The notes: generated by a model from the sequence alone, not told the origin. Counted from the first letter of the stretch, positions 25,554-34,772 are shown. The stretch is DNA of 47,443 nucleotides from Methanosarcina sp. KYL-1 (GCF_024372725.1 NZ_VOUA01000030.1:1-47443); one strand, 5' to 3'. Numbers and translations are program-made.

Positions 25554-27455
25554 TCAGATCCCGAGCTTATTCCTCTTTTCCATTATGTGCTGTTCTATCC
25601 CGTCGGCTGCCTTTACGGCATCCTTTTCCACGCTCAGGACTCCGCCTGTCACTTCTTTGCAGTCTTCGGTCAGCAGTTTGACCAGGGCCGGGCCTCCGGT
25701 GACGGTCGGGACAGGGTTTACGTAGGTGTAGAGCCCGAAGGCAAGGGCAAAGATGGCGTCAATTGTGGCTTTCTGCTCCATGTACTCGGGGGCAGCGGCA
25801 GCTACCGGCAGGGCTGGGACAGGAGCTCCCAGGACTGCGGAGATGGCTCCGAGGAGGTCTGCAAGCCTTCCGGTGTCGGTGCAGGTCCCGTAGCTGAGCA
25901 CGGGCGGGACACCCAGGGCTTCGCAGACTGCCTTTAAGCTGTCCCCGGCAAACTCCCGGGCTTCGGGAGAGCAGAGGCCTGCAACCTGCATTGCCCCGTT
26001 CCCGCAGCCCAGGGAGAGGACCAGGATGTTCCTTTTAATCAGCTCTTTTACAACTGCAACGCTGTGCGTGTCCTGCCCGGAGTCCCTTAAGGTGGTACAG
26101 GAAACCATGCCGACCACTCCTTTGATTGCACCGCTTTTTATGGCATCAAGGAGGGGGTCGAGGGTGCCTCCGAGGGCTTCAAGGATGCTTTCGGTTGAAA
26201 AGCCGACAACTGCTTCTTTCATCGGGAGTTTCAACAAGGGTTCTACCGAGCTTTTCCGGTTTTTGAAGTTTTCAATTGCCATTTCCAGAAGCTTTGATGC
26301 CTGCCTTCCAGCTTCAATCGGGTTGTAGTTCAGGCGCTCGGTAATGCCTTCAAAGGCCACGAGTTCGCTTACTGGCATGAGTTTGAACCCGTATTTTTCG
26401 GCGTAAAGGGGAGCGACCGGAAGCGAGCAGTTCATGTCTGCGGCAAAAAGGTCCACACTCCCGCTTGCAAACACCGCTTCCTGGGAAATCCAGTTCCCGG
26501 TAAAACCGTAGAAGATATCGTCTTCCTCCCACCTCTGGATCATTTCCTGCCCGGTCTCGATGCTGGCAATGACCCTCAGGCCTTTTGCTCCTGCAGCTTT
26601 TGCTTTCTCCTGCCACTCGGGTTTTCTTGCGAGCTGGACCATGGCAAAGCCGAGGAAAGGTTCGTGCCCGTTCGGGAGCACGTTTACATACTCCGGGTCA
26701 AGTACCCCGAGGTCAACCCTCATCATGTGGGGCCTTGGGATTCCGAAAAGGATGTCCTGGCAGTACTCGTTTACTATCTGGCTCTGGTATGCCATTGCCA
26801 CGCCCAGGCGCATGGCTTTTAAGGCCAGGCTCACGTAATACCCGTCCACGTTTGTCAGGCAGGAGCTTGTGGAAAACATCATCTCCCCGTAGATCCCCCC
26901 CGGGAATATGCCCAGCTCTTCCCACCTTTTCTTTCTTTCGGGAGGAGCAAGGGCTTCCACAATCTTGCTGGGCTCGTAGGCAGGCCTGTTAAAGTCCTTC
27001 TCCACAAATTCACAGAGGCGAAGGGCAATTTCCGAATCAGTCCCCAGGGTCTCGACCCCCAGCCTGCCCGCAAATGTCCTCAGTTTTTCCGGCTCTTTTA
27101 TGGAGTAAGGGGTTTTGCCTTTTGCAGTTTCCCGGAGGGTCCGGATTGTCTGGTCCGTGTGGTACTGGTAGGTGGATGCCCCCATCACGTTCCGAAGCAG
27201 CATCATCCGCATCGCCATGCCGTCGGCTGTAATCCCGCATACGCCTCTCTTGTCTTTTTCGGCATCCGAACGGCAGGGGCCGTTGGAACAGAGGTCGCAG
27301 CGGACTCCTTCCATACAGAAAGTACACCTGCGGTCAGGAACCCCACCCAGGCCCTGGGCCTCATAGCGGTCCCAGACGTTGGTCATATTGTCTTTTTTAA
27401 TTTTCTCGTACATTTTCCGTACGGACTCGTGGTAGGAAATTCTCTCTTTTTCCAT
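25554..27455 (-). CDS. cooS: Anaerobic Ni-Fe carbon monoxide dehydrogenase (CooS)
   Basis: A 633-residue monofunctional CODH catalytic subunit that oxidises CO to CO2. The N-terminal cluster cysteines lie in RRCTFCMEGVRCDLCSNGPCR and GVCG. Active-site motifs include NGHEPF (the His), DMNCSLP, VSCTTLRDSGQD, AGLCSPE and YGTCTDTGR, so the Ni-Fe-S cluster ligands I can recognise are present. No CooF-type ferredoxin or CooC maturation ATPase adjoins it. The ATG follows AAGGGGAGTGA. It is divergent from two LarA-like genes, also predicted nickel proteins. Confidence 0.93.
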   Translation of the reverse strand: MEKERISYHESVRKMYEKIKKDNMTNVWDRYEAQGLGGVPDRRCTFCMEGVRCDLCSNGPCRSDAEKDKRGVCGITADGMAMRMMLLRNVMGASTYQYHTDQTIRTLRETAKGKTPYSIKEPEKLRTFAGRLGVETLGTDSEIALRLCEFVEKDFNRPAYEPSKIVEALAPPERKKRWEELGIFPGGIYGEMMFSTSSCLTNVDGYYVSLALKAMRLGVAMAYQSQIVNEYCQDILFGIPRPHMMRVDLGVLDPEYVNVLPNGHEPFLGFAMVQLARKPEWQEKAKAAGAKGLRVIASIETGQEMIQRWEEDDIFYGFTGNWISQEAVFASGSVDLFAADMNCSLPVAPLYAEKYGFKLMPVSELVAFEGITERLNYNPIEAGRQASKLLEMAIENFKNRKSSVEPLLKLPMKEAVVGFSTESILEALGGTLDPLLDAIKSGAIKGVVGMVSCTTLRDSGQDTHSVAVVKELIKRNILVLSLGCGNGAMQVAGLCSPEAREFAGDSLKAVCEALGVPPVLSYGTCTDTGRLADLLGAISAVLGAPVPALPVAAAAPEYMEQKATIDAIFALAFGLYTYVNPVPTVTGGPALVKLLTEDCKEVTGGVLSVEKDAVKAADGIEQHIMEKRNKLGI

Positions 27456-27490
27456 TGGTTTTCACTCCCCTTTTCAGGTTCAGTTTCAGC

Positions 27491-27564
27491 ATGTTATGAA
27501 TTCGGCATGTTATGAATTCGGCATGTTATGAATTCGGCATGTTATGAATTCGGCATGCTATGAA
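27491..27564. repeat. 16-bp tandem repeat upstream of cooS
   Basis: Four exact copies of ATGTTATGAATTCGGC and a fifth partial copy lie 36-109 bases before the cooS start. They may be regulator binding sites on one face of the helix or a plain minisatellite. Confidence 0.85.
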
Positions 27565-27592
27565 AAGCGTTGATTTTTGCATCATTTTTGAA

Positions 27593-27642
27593 GGTTCTGT
27601 CTTCCCCGCGGCTTTTAACCCGCGCCCCTTTCAGACAGAACC
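27593..27642. promoter_or_regulatory. Nested hairpin between cooS and larA-like gene
   Basis: GGTTCTGTCT (27593-27602) and AGACAGAACC (27633-27642) pair perfectly over ten bases. Inside, CGCGG and CCGCG pair again around CTTTTAAC. It may be an RNA structure in the cooS leader or an operator. Confidence 0.55.
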
Positions 27643-27818
27643 CCATATATGACTATCCCTGTAAACTCTATTATGCTTCCAATAGTAAATAATCCTGCAT
27701 GCACGTTTGAAAGAGTAATTCGTCTATTCCCGATTTTACTTTTTTTGTCCTGTCTGTTTTTGATTTTTCAATATCGTTTTTCAATATCGTTTTATAGCAT
27801 TAAAATAAATTCGCGGGC

Positions 27819-29087
27819 ATGAACATGAAGACAAATACGAAAACGATCCCTCTTGCTTTCGGCAGTGGGGTAGTGGAGCTGGAAATCCCCGAAAAAAACC
27901 TTTCCAGCGTCATACTGCCATCGGAACCTGAAGCCAGGGAAGACGAAATATCCATCATCAAAAAGGCGCTCCTGAACCCTGCAGGCAGTAAGCGCCTCTC
28001 AGAGCTTGTGGGTCCCGAATCCAGGGCCGTAATCATTGTAAGCGACATAACCCGGCCCACCCCCTCTGCGAAACTTTTACCCCCTCTCCTTGGAGAGCTC
28101 CGGCTCGGAGGGGCCAGGGACGAAAATATCACAATCGTCTTTGCCCTGGGGCTGCACCGCAGGCAGACCGAAGAGGAGTGCAGGAAGCTTGTGGGGGATG
28201 AAATCTACGAAAGCATCCGCTGCATCCAGCACGATAGGGAAAAGTGCCGCCGCCTGGGTGAGACAAGTTTCGGGACCCCGGTTGAGGTCTTTGAAGAAGT
28301 AGCGGCCGCAGACCTCATTATCGGCACGGGGACCGTTGAGTTCCATTATTACGCGGGCTACGGCGGCGGGGGAAAATGCATCCTTCCGGGAGTCAGTTCG
28401 GAAAGAGCCGTGCTTTCCTTCCACGGTTTTTACAGCAAACTCTTCGAAAGCGAACCCCTTTCGGGAAGAGTCGACAGCCCTGCAAGGCAGAACATAGAAG
28501 AAGCCGCAAAAATCGCAGGCCTTGCCTTCATCTTGAACGTGGTTATCAACAGCAGGAAAGAAATCGTTGCAGCCGCTGCCGGGGATTTCATCCAGGCCCA
28601 CCGGAAAGGGGCAGAGTATGTGGATGCCATGTACAAGGTTCCTGTGGAGCCTGCGGACGCGGTCATCGTTTCCTGCGGGGGCTTTCCGAAGGACATAAAC
28701 CTTTACCAGGCGACCAAAGCCCTGGAAAACGCCGTCCCTGCCGTAAAAGAGGGAGGCTCGATTGTCCTTGTAGCCGAATGCGCAGAAGGGCTAGGAGACG
28801 AGGTGTACGAGCGCTGGAGCCTGGAATGCAAAACCCCGGATGAGGCGGTTGAAAAATTCAGGCACTGCTTTGAGTTCGGAGGGCATAAGAGTGCCATTGT
28901 AGGAAAGGCTGCCGGACAGTTCAAGCTCTACATGGTATCAAAACTTTCCGAAGACATCAGCAGGAGCACTTATTTCATCCCCATGGAAAGCGTGCAAAAA
29001 GCCCTTGATGCAATCCTTGCGGAAAACCCGGATGCGAAAATCCATGTGATGCCGGATGGGGGATGGACTCTGCCTGTCCGGAAATAA
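27819..29087 (+). CDS. LarA-like nickel-dependent racemase/epimerase, copy 1
   Basis: A 422-residue LarA-family (DUF2088) protein. Members use a nickel-pincer nucleotide cofactor to racemise or epimerise 2-hydroxyacids. Family residues seen are DITRPTP, FALGLHRRQTEEE (His), EFHYYAGYGGGGKCILPGVSS (His, and the Lys that tethers the cofactor) and SFHGFYS (His expected near Ni). The substrate cannot be predicted. Cofactor genes larB, larC and larE are not in the window. It begins MNMKTNTKTIPLAFGSG, nearly as in the next gene. Confidence 0.82.
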   Translation: MNMKTNTKTIPLAFGSGVVELEIPEKNLSSVILPSEPEAREDEISIIKKALLNPAGSKRLSELVGPESRAVIIVSDITRPTPSAKLLPPLLGELRLGGARDENITIVFALGLHRRQTEEECRKLVGDEIYESIRCIQHDREKCRRLGETSFGTPVEVFEEVAAADLIIGTGTVEFHYYAGYGGGGKCILPGVSSERAVLSFHGFYSKLFESEPLSGRVDSPARQNIEEAAKIAGLAFILNVVINSRKEIVAAAAGDFIQAHRKGAEYVDAMYKVPVEPADAVIVSCGGFPKDINLYQATKALENAVPAVKEGGSIVLVAECAEGLGDEVYERWSLECKTPDEAVEKFRHCFEFGGHKSAIVGKAAGQFKLYMVSKLSEDISRSTYFIPMESVQKALDAILAENPDAKIHVMPDGGWTLPVRK

Positions 29088-29239
29088 GCCTGCCGGACCA
29101 CTATAATTTGTGTGAAATATTAAGCAAAATATGAAATTTTGTGTCTGATGGTATTTGCAGTTTTGAACTGCAGTTTTGAGGTGCAGGGCCCTATTGTTTA
29201 CCTATATGATTTTATAGCATCAGTACGAAATGACCGGCC

Positions 29240-30505
29240 ATGAACATGAAGACAAATATAAAAAAGATTCCACTCGCTTTCGGCAGCGAGAAATTAGAGC
29301 TGGGTGTTCCTGATAAAAACATCTCCAGCATCATCCTGCCCTCGGAACCTGAAAACAGGGAAGATGGGGCTTTTTTAATCAAAAAGGCGCTTGAAAACCC
29401 CATAAACAGCCGGCGCCTCTCCGAACTTGTAAACCCCGAATCAAAGATTGCTGTCATTGTAAGTGATGTGACCCGCCCGACCCCCACCGCAAAAATCCTT
29501 CCTCCGCTCTTTGATGAACTCTACCTTGGAGGAGCAAGGGACGAAAACATAATTATCGTCTTTGCCCTCGGGCTGCACAGGCAGCAGACCGAAGAGGAGT
29601 CAAAGAAGCTGGTAGGAGAGGAAATTTACGGCAAAATCCGCTGCATCCAGCATGATACCGGCAGGTGCAGGCGGATCGGAGTAACATCCCGCGGGACCCC
29701 GATAGAAGTCTTTGAAGAAGTCCTGGACGCTGATGTTGTTGTCGGGACCGGAGGAATCGAGTTCCACTACTACGCAGGGTACAGCGGCGGTGCCAAGTCC
29801 GTCCTCCCGGGCGTAAGTTCGGAAGAGTCCGTACTTACCAACCACAAGATGATGATTGAGGAAAAGGCAGTTTCCGGAAGGGTAGACAGCCCTGTCCGAC
29901 AGGACATGGAAGAAGCCGCAAAAATCTTCGGGCTTGACTTTATCCTGAACGTCGTGCTCGACAGCAAAAAAGGGATCGTTGCTGCCGTTGCCGGGGACTT
30001 TATCGAAGCCCACAGGAAAGGGGTCGAGGCCGTAGATTCCATGTACAAGGTGCCTGTGGAGCCTGCAGACGCTGTTATAGTATCCTGCGGAGGCTACCCG
30101 AAGGACATAAACCTCTACCAGGCAAACAAGTCCCTTGACAATGCAACCCAGGCCGTAAAGGAAGGAGGTTCCATAATCCTTGTGGCCGAATGTGCCGAAG
30201 GGATAGGAAACCAGGTCTACGAGTGCTGGAACAGGGAATGCAGGACGCCGGATGATGCTATCGAACGCTTCAAGCACTGCTTCGAGTTCGGAGGGCACAA
30301 GAGCGCAATTGTCGCAAAAGCCTCAAAGAGATTCAAGCTTTACCTGGTCTCAAAGCTCCCAGAAGAACAGACCCGTTCGGCATTCTTTACCCCCGTGGCA
30401 GACATACATGAAGCTCTTTCTGCAGTCCTCTCGGAAAATCCTGACGCAAAAATCCACCTGATGCCTCACGGCGGGCAAACCCTCCCGGTAAGAAAAGAGG
30501 AGTGA
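29240..30505 (+). CDS. LarA-like nickel-dependent racemase/epimerase, copy 2
   Basis: A 421-residue paralogue of the preceding protein, alignable from end to end and probably a tandem duplication. It has DVTRPTP, FALGLHRQQTEEE, EFHYYAGYSGGAKSVLPGVSS and TNHKMMIEE. The cofactor lysine and three histidines are kept. The segment after the tethering site differs clearly from copy 1 (TNHKMM against SFHGFY), which hints at different substrates. A 152-base gap with its own TTTTATAGCAT box separates the two. Confidence 0.82.
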   Translation: MNMKTNIKKIPLAFGSEKLELGVPDKNISSIILPSEPENREDGAFLIKKALENPINSRRLSELVNPESKIAVIVSDVTRPTPTAKILPPLFDELYLGGARDENIIIVFALGLHRQQTEEESKKLVGEEIYGKIRCIQHDTGRCRRIGVTSRGTPIEVFEEVLDADVVVGTGGIEFHYYAGYSGGAKSVLPGVSSEESVLTNHKMMIEEKAVSGRVDSPVRQDMEEAAKIFGLDFILNVVLDSKKGIVAAVAGDFIEAHRKGVEAVDSMYKVPVEPADAVIVSCGGYPKDINLYQANKSLDNATQAVKEGGSIILVAECAEGIGNQVYECWNRECRTPDDAIERFKHCFEFGGHKSAIVAKASKRFKLYLVSKLPEEQTRSAFFTPVADIHEALSAVLSENPDAKIHLMPHGGQTLPVRKEE

Positions 30506-30530
30506 AAATTCTCTCTTATTTTTCCTCATC

Positions 30531-30604
30531 TTTTCTTCTTCATCTTTTCTTCTTCATCTTTTCTTCTTCATCTTTTCTTCCTCATCTTTTCTTCCTCATC
30601 TTTT
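30531..30604 (+). terminator. T-rich 14-bp tandem, probable terminator
   Basis: Five units of about 14 bases, each with a TTTTCTTCTTCATC or TTTTCTTCCTCATC pattern, follow the second larA-like gene. Archaeal RNA polymerase stops at oligo-T runs, so repeated T4 runs here should end the transcript. Confidence 0.5.
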
Positions 30605-30770
30605 TCCACAAAGAAATCTCTGATAATTAGAATGAGGTGCATGACTCAGGATTTTAGAATCAATGCCTTGAGCCGCGGCTTTTCGCAAAATATGTATGCT
30701 TTTTTTGAGCGGTGCAATAGAACATGAAGCTGGTTTGTTCAGGTCCTGAAGTTTTTTTCTGTATTTTTAG

Positions 30771-30810
30771 GGAAAGGCCGGCCGACTTCGCGGCCGGTGA
30801 GTATTCGGGG
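30771..30810 (+). repeat. Solo copy of the CCGGCC hairpin repeat
   Basis: CCGGCCG-ACTTCG-CGGCCGG at 30778-30797 is preceded by GGGAAAGG and followed by TGAGTATTCGGGG. The flanks match the right ends of the elements at 19671 and 20688. No matching left hairpin is found upstream. Confidence 0.55.
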
Positions 30811-31033
30811 TGTTGCTAAGTAGTGAAAACCATGAGGGAGGCTGGTTCACTAAAGGAAAGGTGAAATACAGATGTTTACGGGGACGAATGTTTACGCGGA
30901 GCCGTATTCAATCAGGATAAAAAAAGAAGAACAGAGTAGAAAAAGAACAGAGTAGAAAAAGAAAAGAGTAGAAAAAGAAAAGAAGGGAAAAAGAAAAGAA
31001 GGGATAATCCCTCTCTTAAGCCGCCGGGCAGCC

Positions 31034-32692
31034 TTAAATGCTTGCCGTATCGGCTGTTGTGTGTGCGGGCTGTCCGAGGGCGTCTTCATCATCGTCTTCG
31101 GGCCTGAGACTGTAGCATTTTTCCAGGAATTTCTCCGGCATTGGCTTTGTTGCAAGGCTTACCACGACTGCCACAAGGAAAGCAAGCGGAGTTGCGATCA
31201 GGATCGGGTCCACAAGGGGCCAGGTGCCTGAAAGCAGGGTGGCTTTCCCGAAGATTGCCTGGCAGATTCCCAGGGGGACTGCTTCTTTTGCGTGGACGAA
31301 GGTTAGCCAGAAAAGGCTGCTCACGGACCCGACGACCAGGCTTGCCACGGCTCCTTCCCTTGTTATGCGCTTCCAGAAGAGTGCCCCCATGTATATGGGC
31401 AGGAAGGCCGAGGTACAGAGGCCCATGAACATTGCAGTTGCCCGGGCGATGATGCTTTCCGGGAGGATGTAAGCCAGGATGACCGAGAGCAGGATGGAAA
31501 ATGCCATTCCGATCCTGGTGGCGTGGATGGTGGTGCCCCTTGACTTTCCTTTCATGATACCTTCCTGGTAGAAGTCGTGCCCGATGGCCGTACCCATTGC
31601 ATGGAACTGGGCTCCCGAAGTGGACATGGCAGCCGAGAGCAGGCTCAGCATGAAGAACATCACAAATAGTTCAGGCATGGCGCTGTTCAGGTACGCCGGC
31701 ATGATAAGGTCCGTGTTGCCTCCTGCAACCTCAAGGGCGATCTGGCCCGTGGTCCTGTAGAAGTATACGTTGGAAAGGGCTCCCACCACGTAAGCCACGC
31801 CTGCCATCATAAGGATGAAGGGGCCGCCCACGAGGACTGCCCTTTTTAAGGAGCGGTCGTCTTTGACAGTCATGAACCTGACTGCGAGCTGCGGCTGGGC
31901 GAGCACACCAATTCCGACTCCCAGGAAGAGGGTCGAGACCATTGTCCACCAGAGCGGGGAGCCGAAAGCAGGCATTGCTGTCCAACCCTGGTGCCCTATG
32001 TCGACGAGGGACTGCGGGACCAGGGGTGCCATATCGGTTAGCGCCTGGTGGGCTCCCACAACTCCTCCGAGTTTTATGTAGGTAAAGATAAGCAGGAAGG
32101 CCATTCCGAGAAACATGAGGGTGCCCTGGAAGGCATCCACGTACATGACGGAAAGCAGCCCGCCTTTGAGAACGTAGGAAGCAATGATAATCGTGAAGAT
32201 AAGAAGAGCGAAGTTGTAGTTGATTCCCAGGGTCGTCTCAAGGAAACGTGCAGCTCCGATGAGTACGCTTCCTGCATATAGCGGCATGAAAATCCCAATC
32301 AGAAGCCCGGAAAAACCCTGGATGAAGCGGGACTGAAAACGCCTCCCAAGGAATTCCGGAAATGTAACTGCTCCCAGGTTGAGCCCCATGCGCCGGGTTT
32401 TAGGCCCGAAGAGCACGAAAGCGATGAAAATGCCGAAAAAGATGTTCATAAAGACAAGCCAGAGAAGCCCCATACCTAAGGAAGCGGCCACTCCTCCGAA
32501 CCCTATGATCGCAGAGGTGCTGATAAATGCCGCCCCGTAAGAAAGGGCCATGATGGCGGGGTGCACCTTCCGGCCGGCGAGCATATACCCATCGGTCTGG
32601 GAACTCTTCCTGTAACCCATGCGGGCGAGGTAGAAGATGCACACGAGGTAAATGAGAACAAGAAAGATTAGCGTAGAAGTACTGACTGCCAT
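31034..32692 (-). CDS. Sodium:solute symporter family transporter
   Basis: A 552-residue protein with about 13 membrane segments of the SSS family, which couples Na+ entry to uptake of a small organic solute. The N-terminal part (GYMLAGRKVHPAIMALSYGAAFISTSAIIGFGG) and the helix LSLLSAAMSTSGAQFHAMG, where Na+ is bound, are typical. The substrate cannot be read from sequence; related proteins carry proline, pantothenate or acids. The C-terminal tail is acidic. The 52-residue accessory gene lies just upstream on the same strand. Confidence 0.9.
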   Translation of the reverse strand: MAVSTSTLIFLVLIYLVCIFYLARMGYRKSSQTDGYMLAGRKVHPAIMALSYGAAFISTSAIIGFGGVAASLGMGLLWLVFMNIFFGIFIAFVLFGPKTRRMGLNLGAVTFPEFLGRRFQSRFIQGFSGLLIGIFMPLYAGSVLIGAARFLETTLGINYNFALLIFTIIIASYVLKGGLLSVMYVDAFQGTLMFLGMAFLLIFTYIKLGGVVGAHQALTDMAPLVPQSLVDIGHQGWTAMPAFGSPLWWTMVSTLFLGVGIGVLAQPQLAVRFMTVKDDRSLKRAVLVGGPFILMMAGVAYVVGALSNVYFYRTTGQIALEVAGGNTDLIMPAYLNSAMPELFVMFFMLSLLSAAMSTSGAQFHAMGTAIGHDFYQEGIMKGKSRGTTIHATRIGMAFSILLSVILAYILPESIIARATAMFMGLCTSAFLPIYMGALFWKRITREGAVASLVVGSVSSLFWLTFVHAKEAVPLGICQAIFGKATLLSGTWPLVDPILIATPLAFLVAVVVSLATKPMPEKFLEKCYSLRPEDDDEDALGQPAHTTADTASI

Positions 32693-32772
32693 AAAAATCG
32701 TTCCGGAATAGTTTCAAAAAGCTGTTTTTTCGAAGGCATGCCCGAAAAGTGCGGGCTGGCACCAGGACCGGT

Positions 32773-32931
32773 TCACTGGTCCTGAACCGCTGCTCTCGAA
32801 GTGCTGCTTTTTACTGTCTGCTCTTCTTCCCCGCCTTTCCAGTTCAGTGCTCCGTAAACCATGCATCCGAGCGCGCTTAATACACATGAAACGTATGCAA
32901 GCCAGATTTGAGGATCATCGATTCCTAACAT
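32773..32931 (-). CDS. Symporter small accessory protein, 52 aa
   Basis: A short ORF beginning MLGIDDPQIWLAYVSCVLSA, with one membrane helix, then YGALNWKGGEEEQ and a polar tail. It has the form of the small accessory proteins encoded next to SSS transporters in methanogens. The ATG at 32931 follows AAGGGTGTAGAG. It ends 80 bases before the symporter start, so the two are likely one operon. The role is presumed to be assembly or stability of the transporter. Confidence 0.78.
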   Translation of the reverse strand: MLGIDDPQIWLAYVSCVLSALGCMVYGALNWKGGEEEQTVKSSTSRAAVQDQ

Positions 32932-33299
32932 CTCTACACCCTTCACAATTATAATAATTTTAATCTGCTAGTGGCTAACATGACACTTGCTAGCATAGTA
33001 CATAATAGTTTTTTGTTATTTAAAAGTATTGTATGAGGAATGCCGGACTTAACAAATTTATAAAATGTAATGCGGAGTAATAATACGGAGTAATAATACG
33101 GAGTAATAATACGGAGTAATAATACGGAGTAATGTATCAGTTAATTCAATTAGTTAACTCAATTAGATGTTAAGCCTTGAATTTAATTCGAGAAACTTTT
33201 ACTTTCAGTTTTGTAATTTTCATTATCCCGTCTCCACATCCATTATAATGGCTACATATCCATTACACAGTCTGTGAGGGTGCGCTTACGGGCAAATTG
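32932..33299. other. Gene-free gap with 13-mer repeat
   Basis: No gene is seen in 368 A/T-rich bases. They contain the promoter region of the symporter operon and five copies of ACGGAGTAATAAT (33072-33133). Confidence 0.6.
33072..33133. repeat. 13-bp tandem repeat, five copies
   Basis: Head-to-tail ACGGAGTAATAAT units, the first with GCGG and the last incomplete. Confidence 0.9.
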
Positions 33300-33779
33300 A
33301 TGGAAATCAGCCTTATTGTCCTGTTTTTGATTGTCCTGGGAATTGGGGCGTTGAATTACCATACAAACAAACTTTATGAGGAGAGTTTCTCGAGCAGCTA
33401 TGAATACGACATAACTCTGGAGACTGATTCGGAATTAAGGAACGTGACCCTTTATCTCCCTCTGCCTTTGTATGAGGGCGAATCCGCAATTGGGAATGAA
33501 CTCACAGGCAGAATTTCTCAGGAAACCAGAGGAGGGGATTTAAGCATTGAGGATACGGAACATGGAAAAATGCTTTCACTGAGGACTGATAAATTCGTCC
33601 CTGGATTGCGCCTTCCCCCTGAAGCCATAAGCGATGCTCCGGAGGTAGCAAAAGAACTGACTGAAACCGGTGATACGGAAGTGGCAGGGCAAAGTCCAGA
33701 AGAAGCCCTTCCTCTGGATGAATACTCAGGAAATCTTTCAGATGGCGGGGACGTAGTTGTTACACATTTTCTTTCTTAG
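33300..33779 (+). CDS. Unrecognised protein with N-terminal membrane segment
   Basis: A 159-residue protein with a hydrophobic N-terminal helix (ISLIVLFLIVLGIGAL), then an extracellular part starting SFSSSYEYDITLETDSELRNVTLYLPLP, predicted beta-rich, and an acidic Glu/Asp-rich second half. I do not recognise the family. Its last 20 bases overlap the 3' end of the convergent LysR gene, which belongs to a bacterial-looking block. The natural C-terminus may have been lost at that junction. The ATG 33300 is chosen over an adjacent TTG. Confidence 0.55.
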   Translation: MEISLIVLFLIVLGIGALNYHTNKLYEESFSSSYEYDITLETDSELRNVTLYLPLPLYEGESAIGNELTGRISQETRGGDLSIEDTEHGKMLSLRTDKFVPGLRLPPEAISDAPEVAKELTETGDTEVAGQSPEEALPLDEYSGNLSDGGDVVVTHFLS

Positions 33780-34650
33780 AGTTGTTCCTGCATTGCAGAT
33801 AGTCTAAAAATCGCTTAACTGCAAGCGATGCAGATTTTTTATCTCTCATTGCAAGACCAATCTTACGGTACGCCGGTATGTCCAGTTCCTTTATTACAAT
33901 TCGGTATGGAATACGCTGCAAAATAAGCTCCGGCAAAATACTAATTCCCAATCCACTTTCGACCATTGACATGATGGCATAATCATCCCATGTTGTAAAA
34001 CGTACTTTTGGTTCAATATTACATTTTTCAAATATTTCCGATATTTCAGCCTTAGCGCCTTTTTCTAAAAGCATGAAAGGGTAATCACATAGCGCCTTTA
34101 CAGGAAAGTATTCACAGTCGGCCATCGGATGATCTTCCGGCAAAACAACAAGCAGCTTATCCTGCTCCAAAAATATCGTTTCAAACTCCGGGTGTGTAGG
34201 AAGCCGGAGGAAACCGCAATCAACGCGCCCCTCGGAAATCCAGCTTTCAATTTCCGTATAGTCGCCCAACAGAAGCTCGTAATCGATATTAGGGTAGTCC
34301 TTTTGAAACTCTTTGATGATATTCGGAAGCCAATGGGTCGCTACACTTGAAAATGTACCAATCCGAATTAGCCCCGATTTCAAGCCGTTCAGTTCGTCCA
34401 CTTGCACCTGCAATTTCTGATATTCGTTACATACATTTTGAGCAAACGGCAATAGCTTTAATCCGTCGGAAGTCAGGCGCACACCGGCGCGCCCACGTTC
34501 AAGAATCGACACGCCCCACTCCTTTTCCAAGTCGTTAATCATGCGGCTGATGCCGGATTGGGAGTAGTTCAATACTTCTGCCGCCTTTGTAAAGCTGCCA
34601 TATTCAACAGTTTTGACAAAAGCCATATATTTTTGAATGTTCGTGTCCAT
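33760..34650 (-). CDS. LysR-family transcriptional regulator
   Basis: A 296-residue LysR regulator: an N-terminal winged helix (SFTKAAEVLNYSQSGISRMINDLEKEWGVSIL, about residues 17-48), a linker helix and a periplasmic-binding-like effector domain. LysR proteins are common in bacteria and scarce in methanogens, and the codon style and lower GC differ from nearby genes. It is divergent from proX and proB, which it probably controls through the 122-base region between them. The ATG follows AGGTGA. Confidence 0.9.
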   Translation of the reverse strand: MDTNIQKYMAFVKTVEYGSFTKAAEVLNYSQSGISRMINDLEKEWGVSILERGRAGVRLTSDGLKLLPFAQNVCNEYQKLQVQVDELNGLKSGLIRIGTFSSVATHWLPNIIKEFQKDYPNIDYELLLGDYTEIESWISEGRVDCGFLRLPTHPEFETIFLEQDKLLVVLPEDHPMADCEYFPVKALCDYPFMLLEKGAKAEISEIFEKCNIEPKVRFTTWDDYAIMSMVESGLGISILPELILQRIPYRIVIKELDIPAYRKIGLAMRDKKSASLAVKRFLDYLQCRNNSKKENV

Positions 34651-34772
34651 GCGATTCTCACCTGCTTTACATCTGAATATGTAATGTTAAGTGGTATAAA
34701 CATTCGCTTTCGTAATCCATAAATACATGATACGTTATAAATGCAGACATTTCAGGTGAAAGGAAATTGATT
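34651..34772. promoter_or_regulatory. Divergent LysR / proX promoter region
   Basis: The 122-base gap is A/T-rich, with ATACATGATACGTTATA around 34725-34740, which could contain a LysR-type T-N11-A site. AGGTGAAAGGA precedes the proX start. Confidence 0.4.

Larger units (their letters stand above)
27456..27818. promoter_or_regulatory. Divergent control region between cooS and larA-like gene
   Basis: A 363-base gap contains the tandem 16-mer (27491-27564), a nested hairpin (27593-27642), and a TTTTATAGCAT box at 27789 before the first larA-like gene. The same TATA word precedes the second larA-like gene at about 29209, so each probably has its own promoter. Confidence 0.5.
30506..31033. other. 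Gene-free gap with T-rich repeat and hairpin
   Basis: These 528 bases show no gene. After the larA-like stop there is a T-rich tandem of CATCTTTTCTTCTT-type 14-base units (about 30531-30604), likely to end transcription. A hairpin repeat follows at 30771-30810, and then a purine-rich AGTAGAAAAAGAAA repeat (about 30930-31005) after the symporter stop. Confidence 0.55.

Noticed and set aside
27491-27564. Possible replication origin iterons
   Set aside because: Only four to five copies lie beside metabolic genes, with no Orc1/Cdc6 gene and no origin-box-like palindromes nearby.
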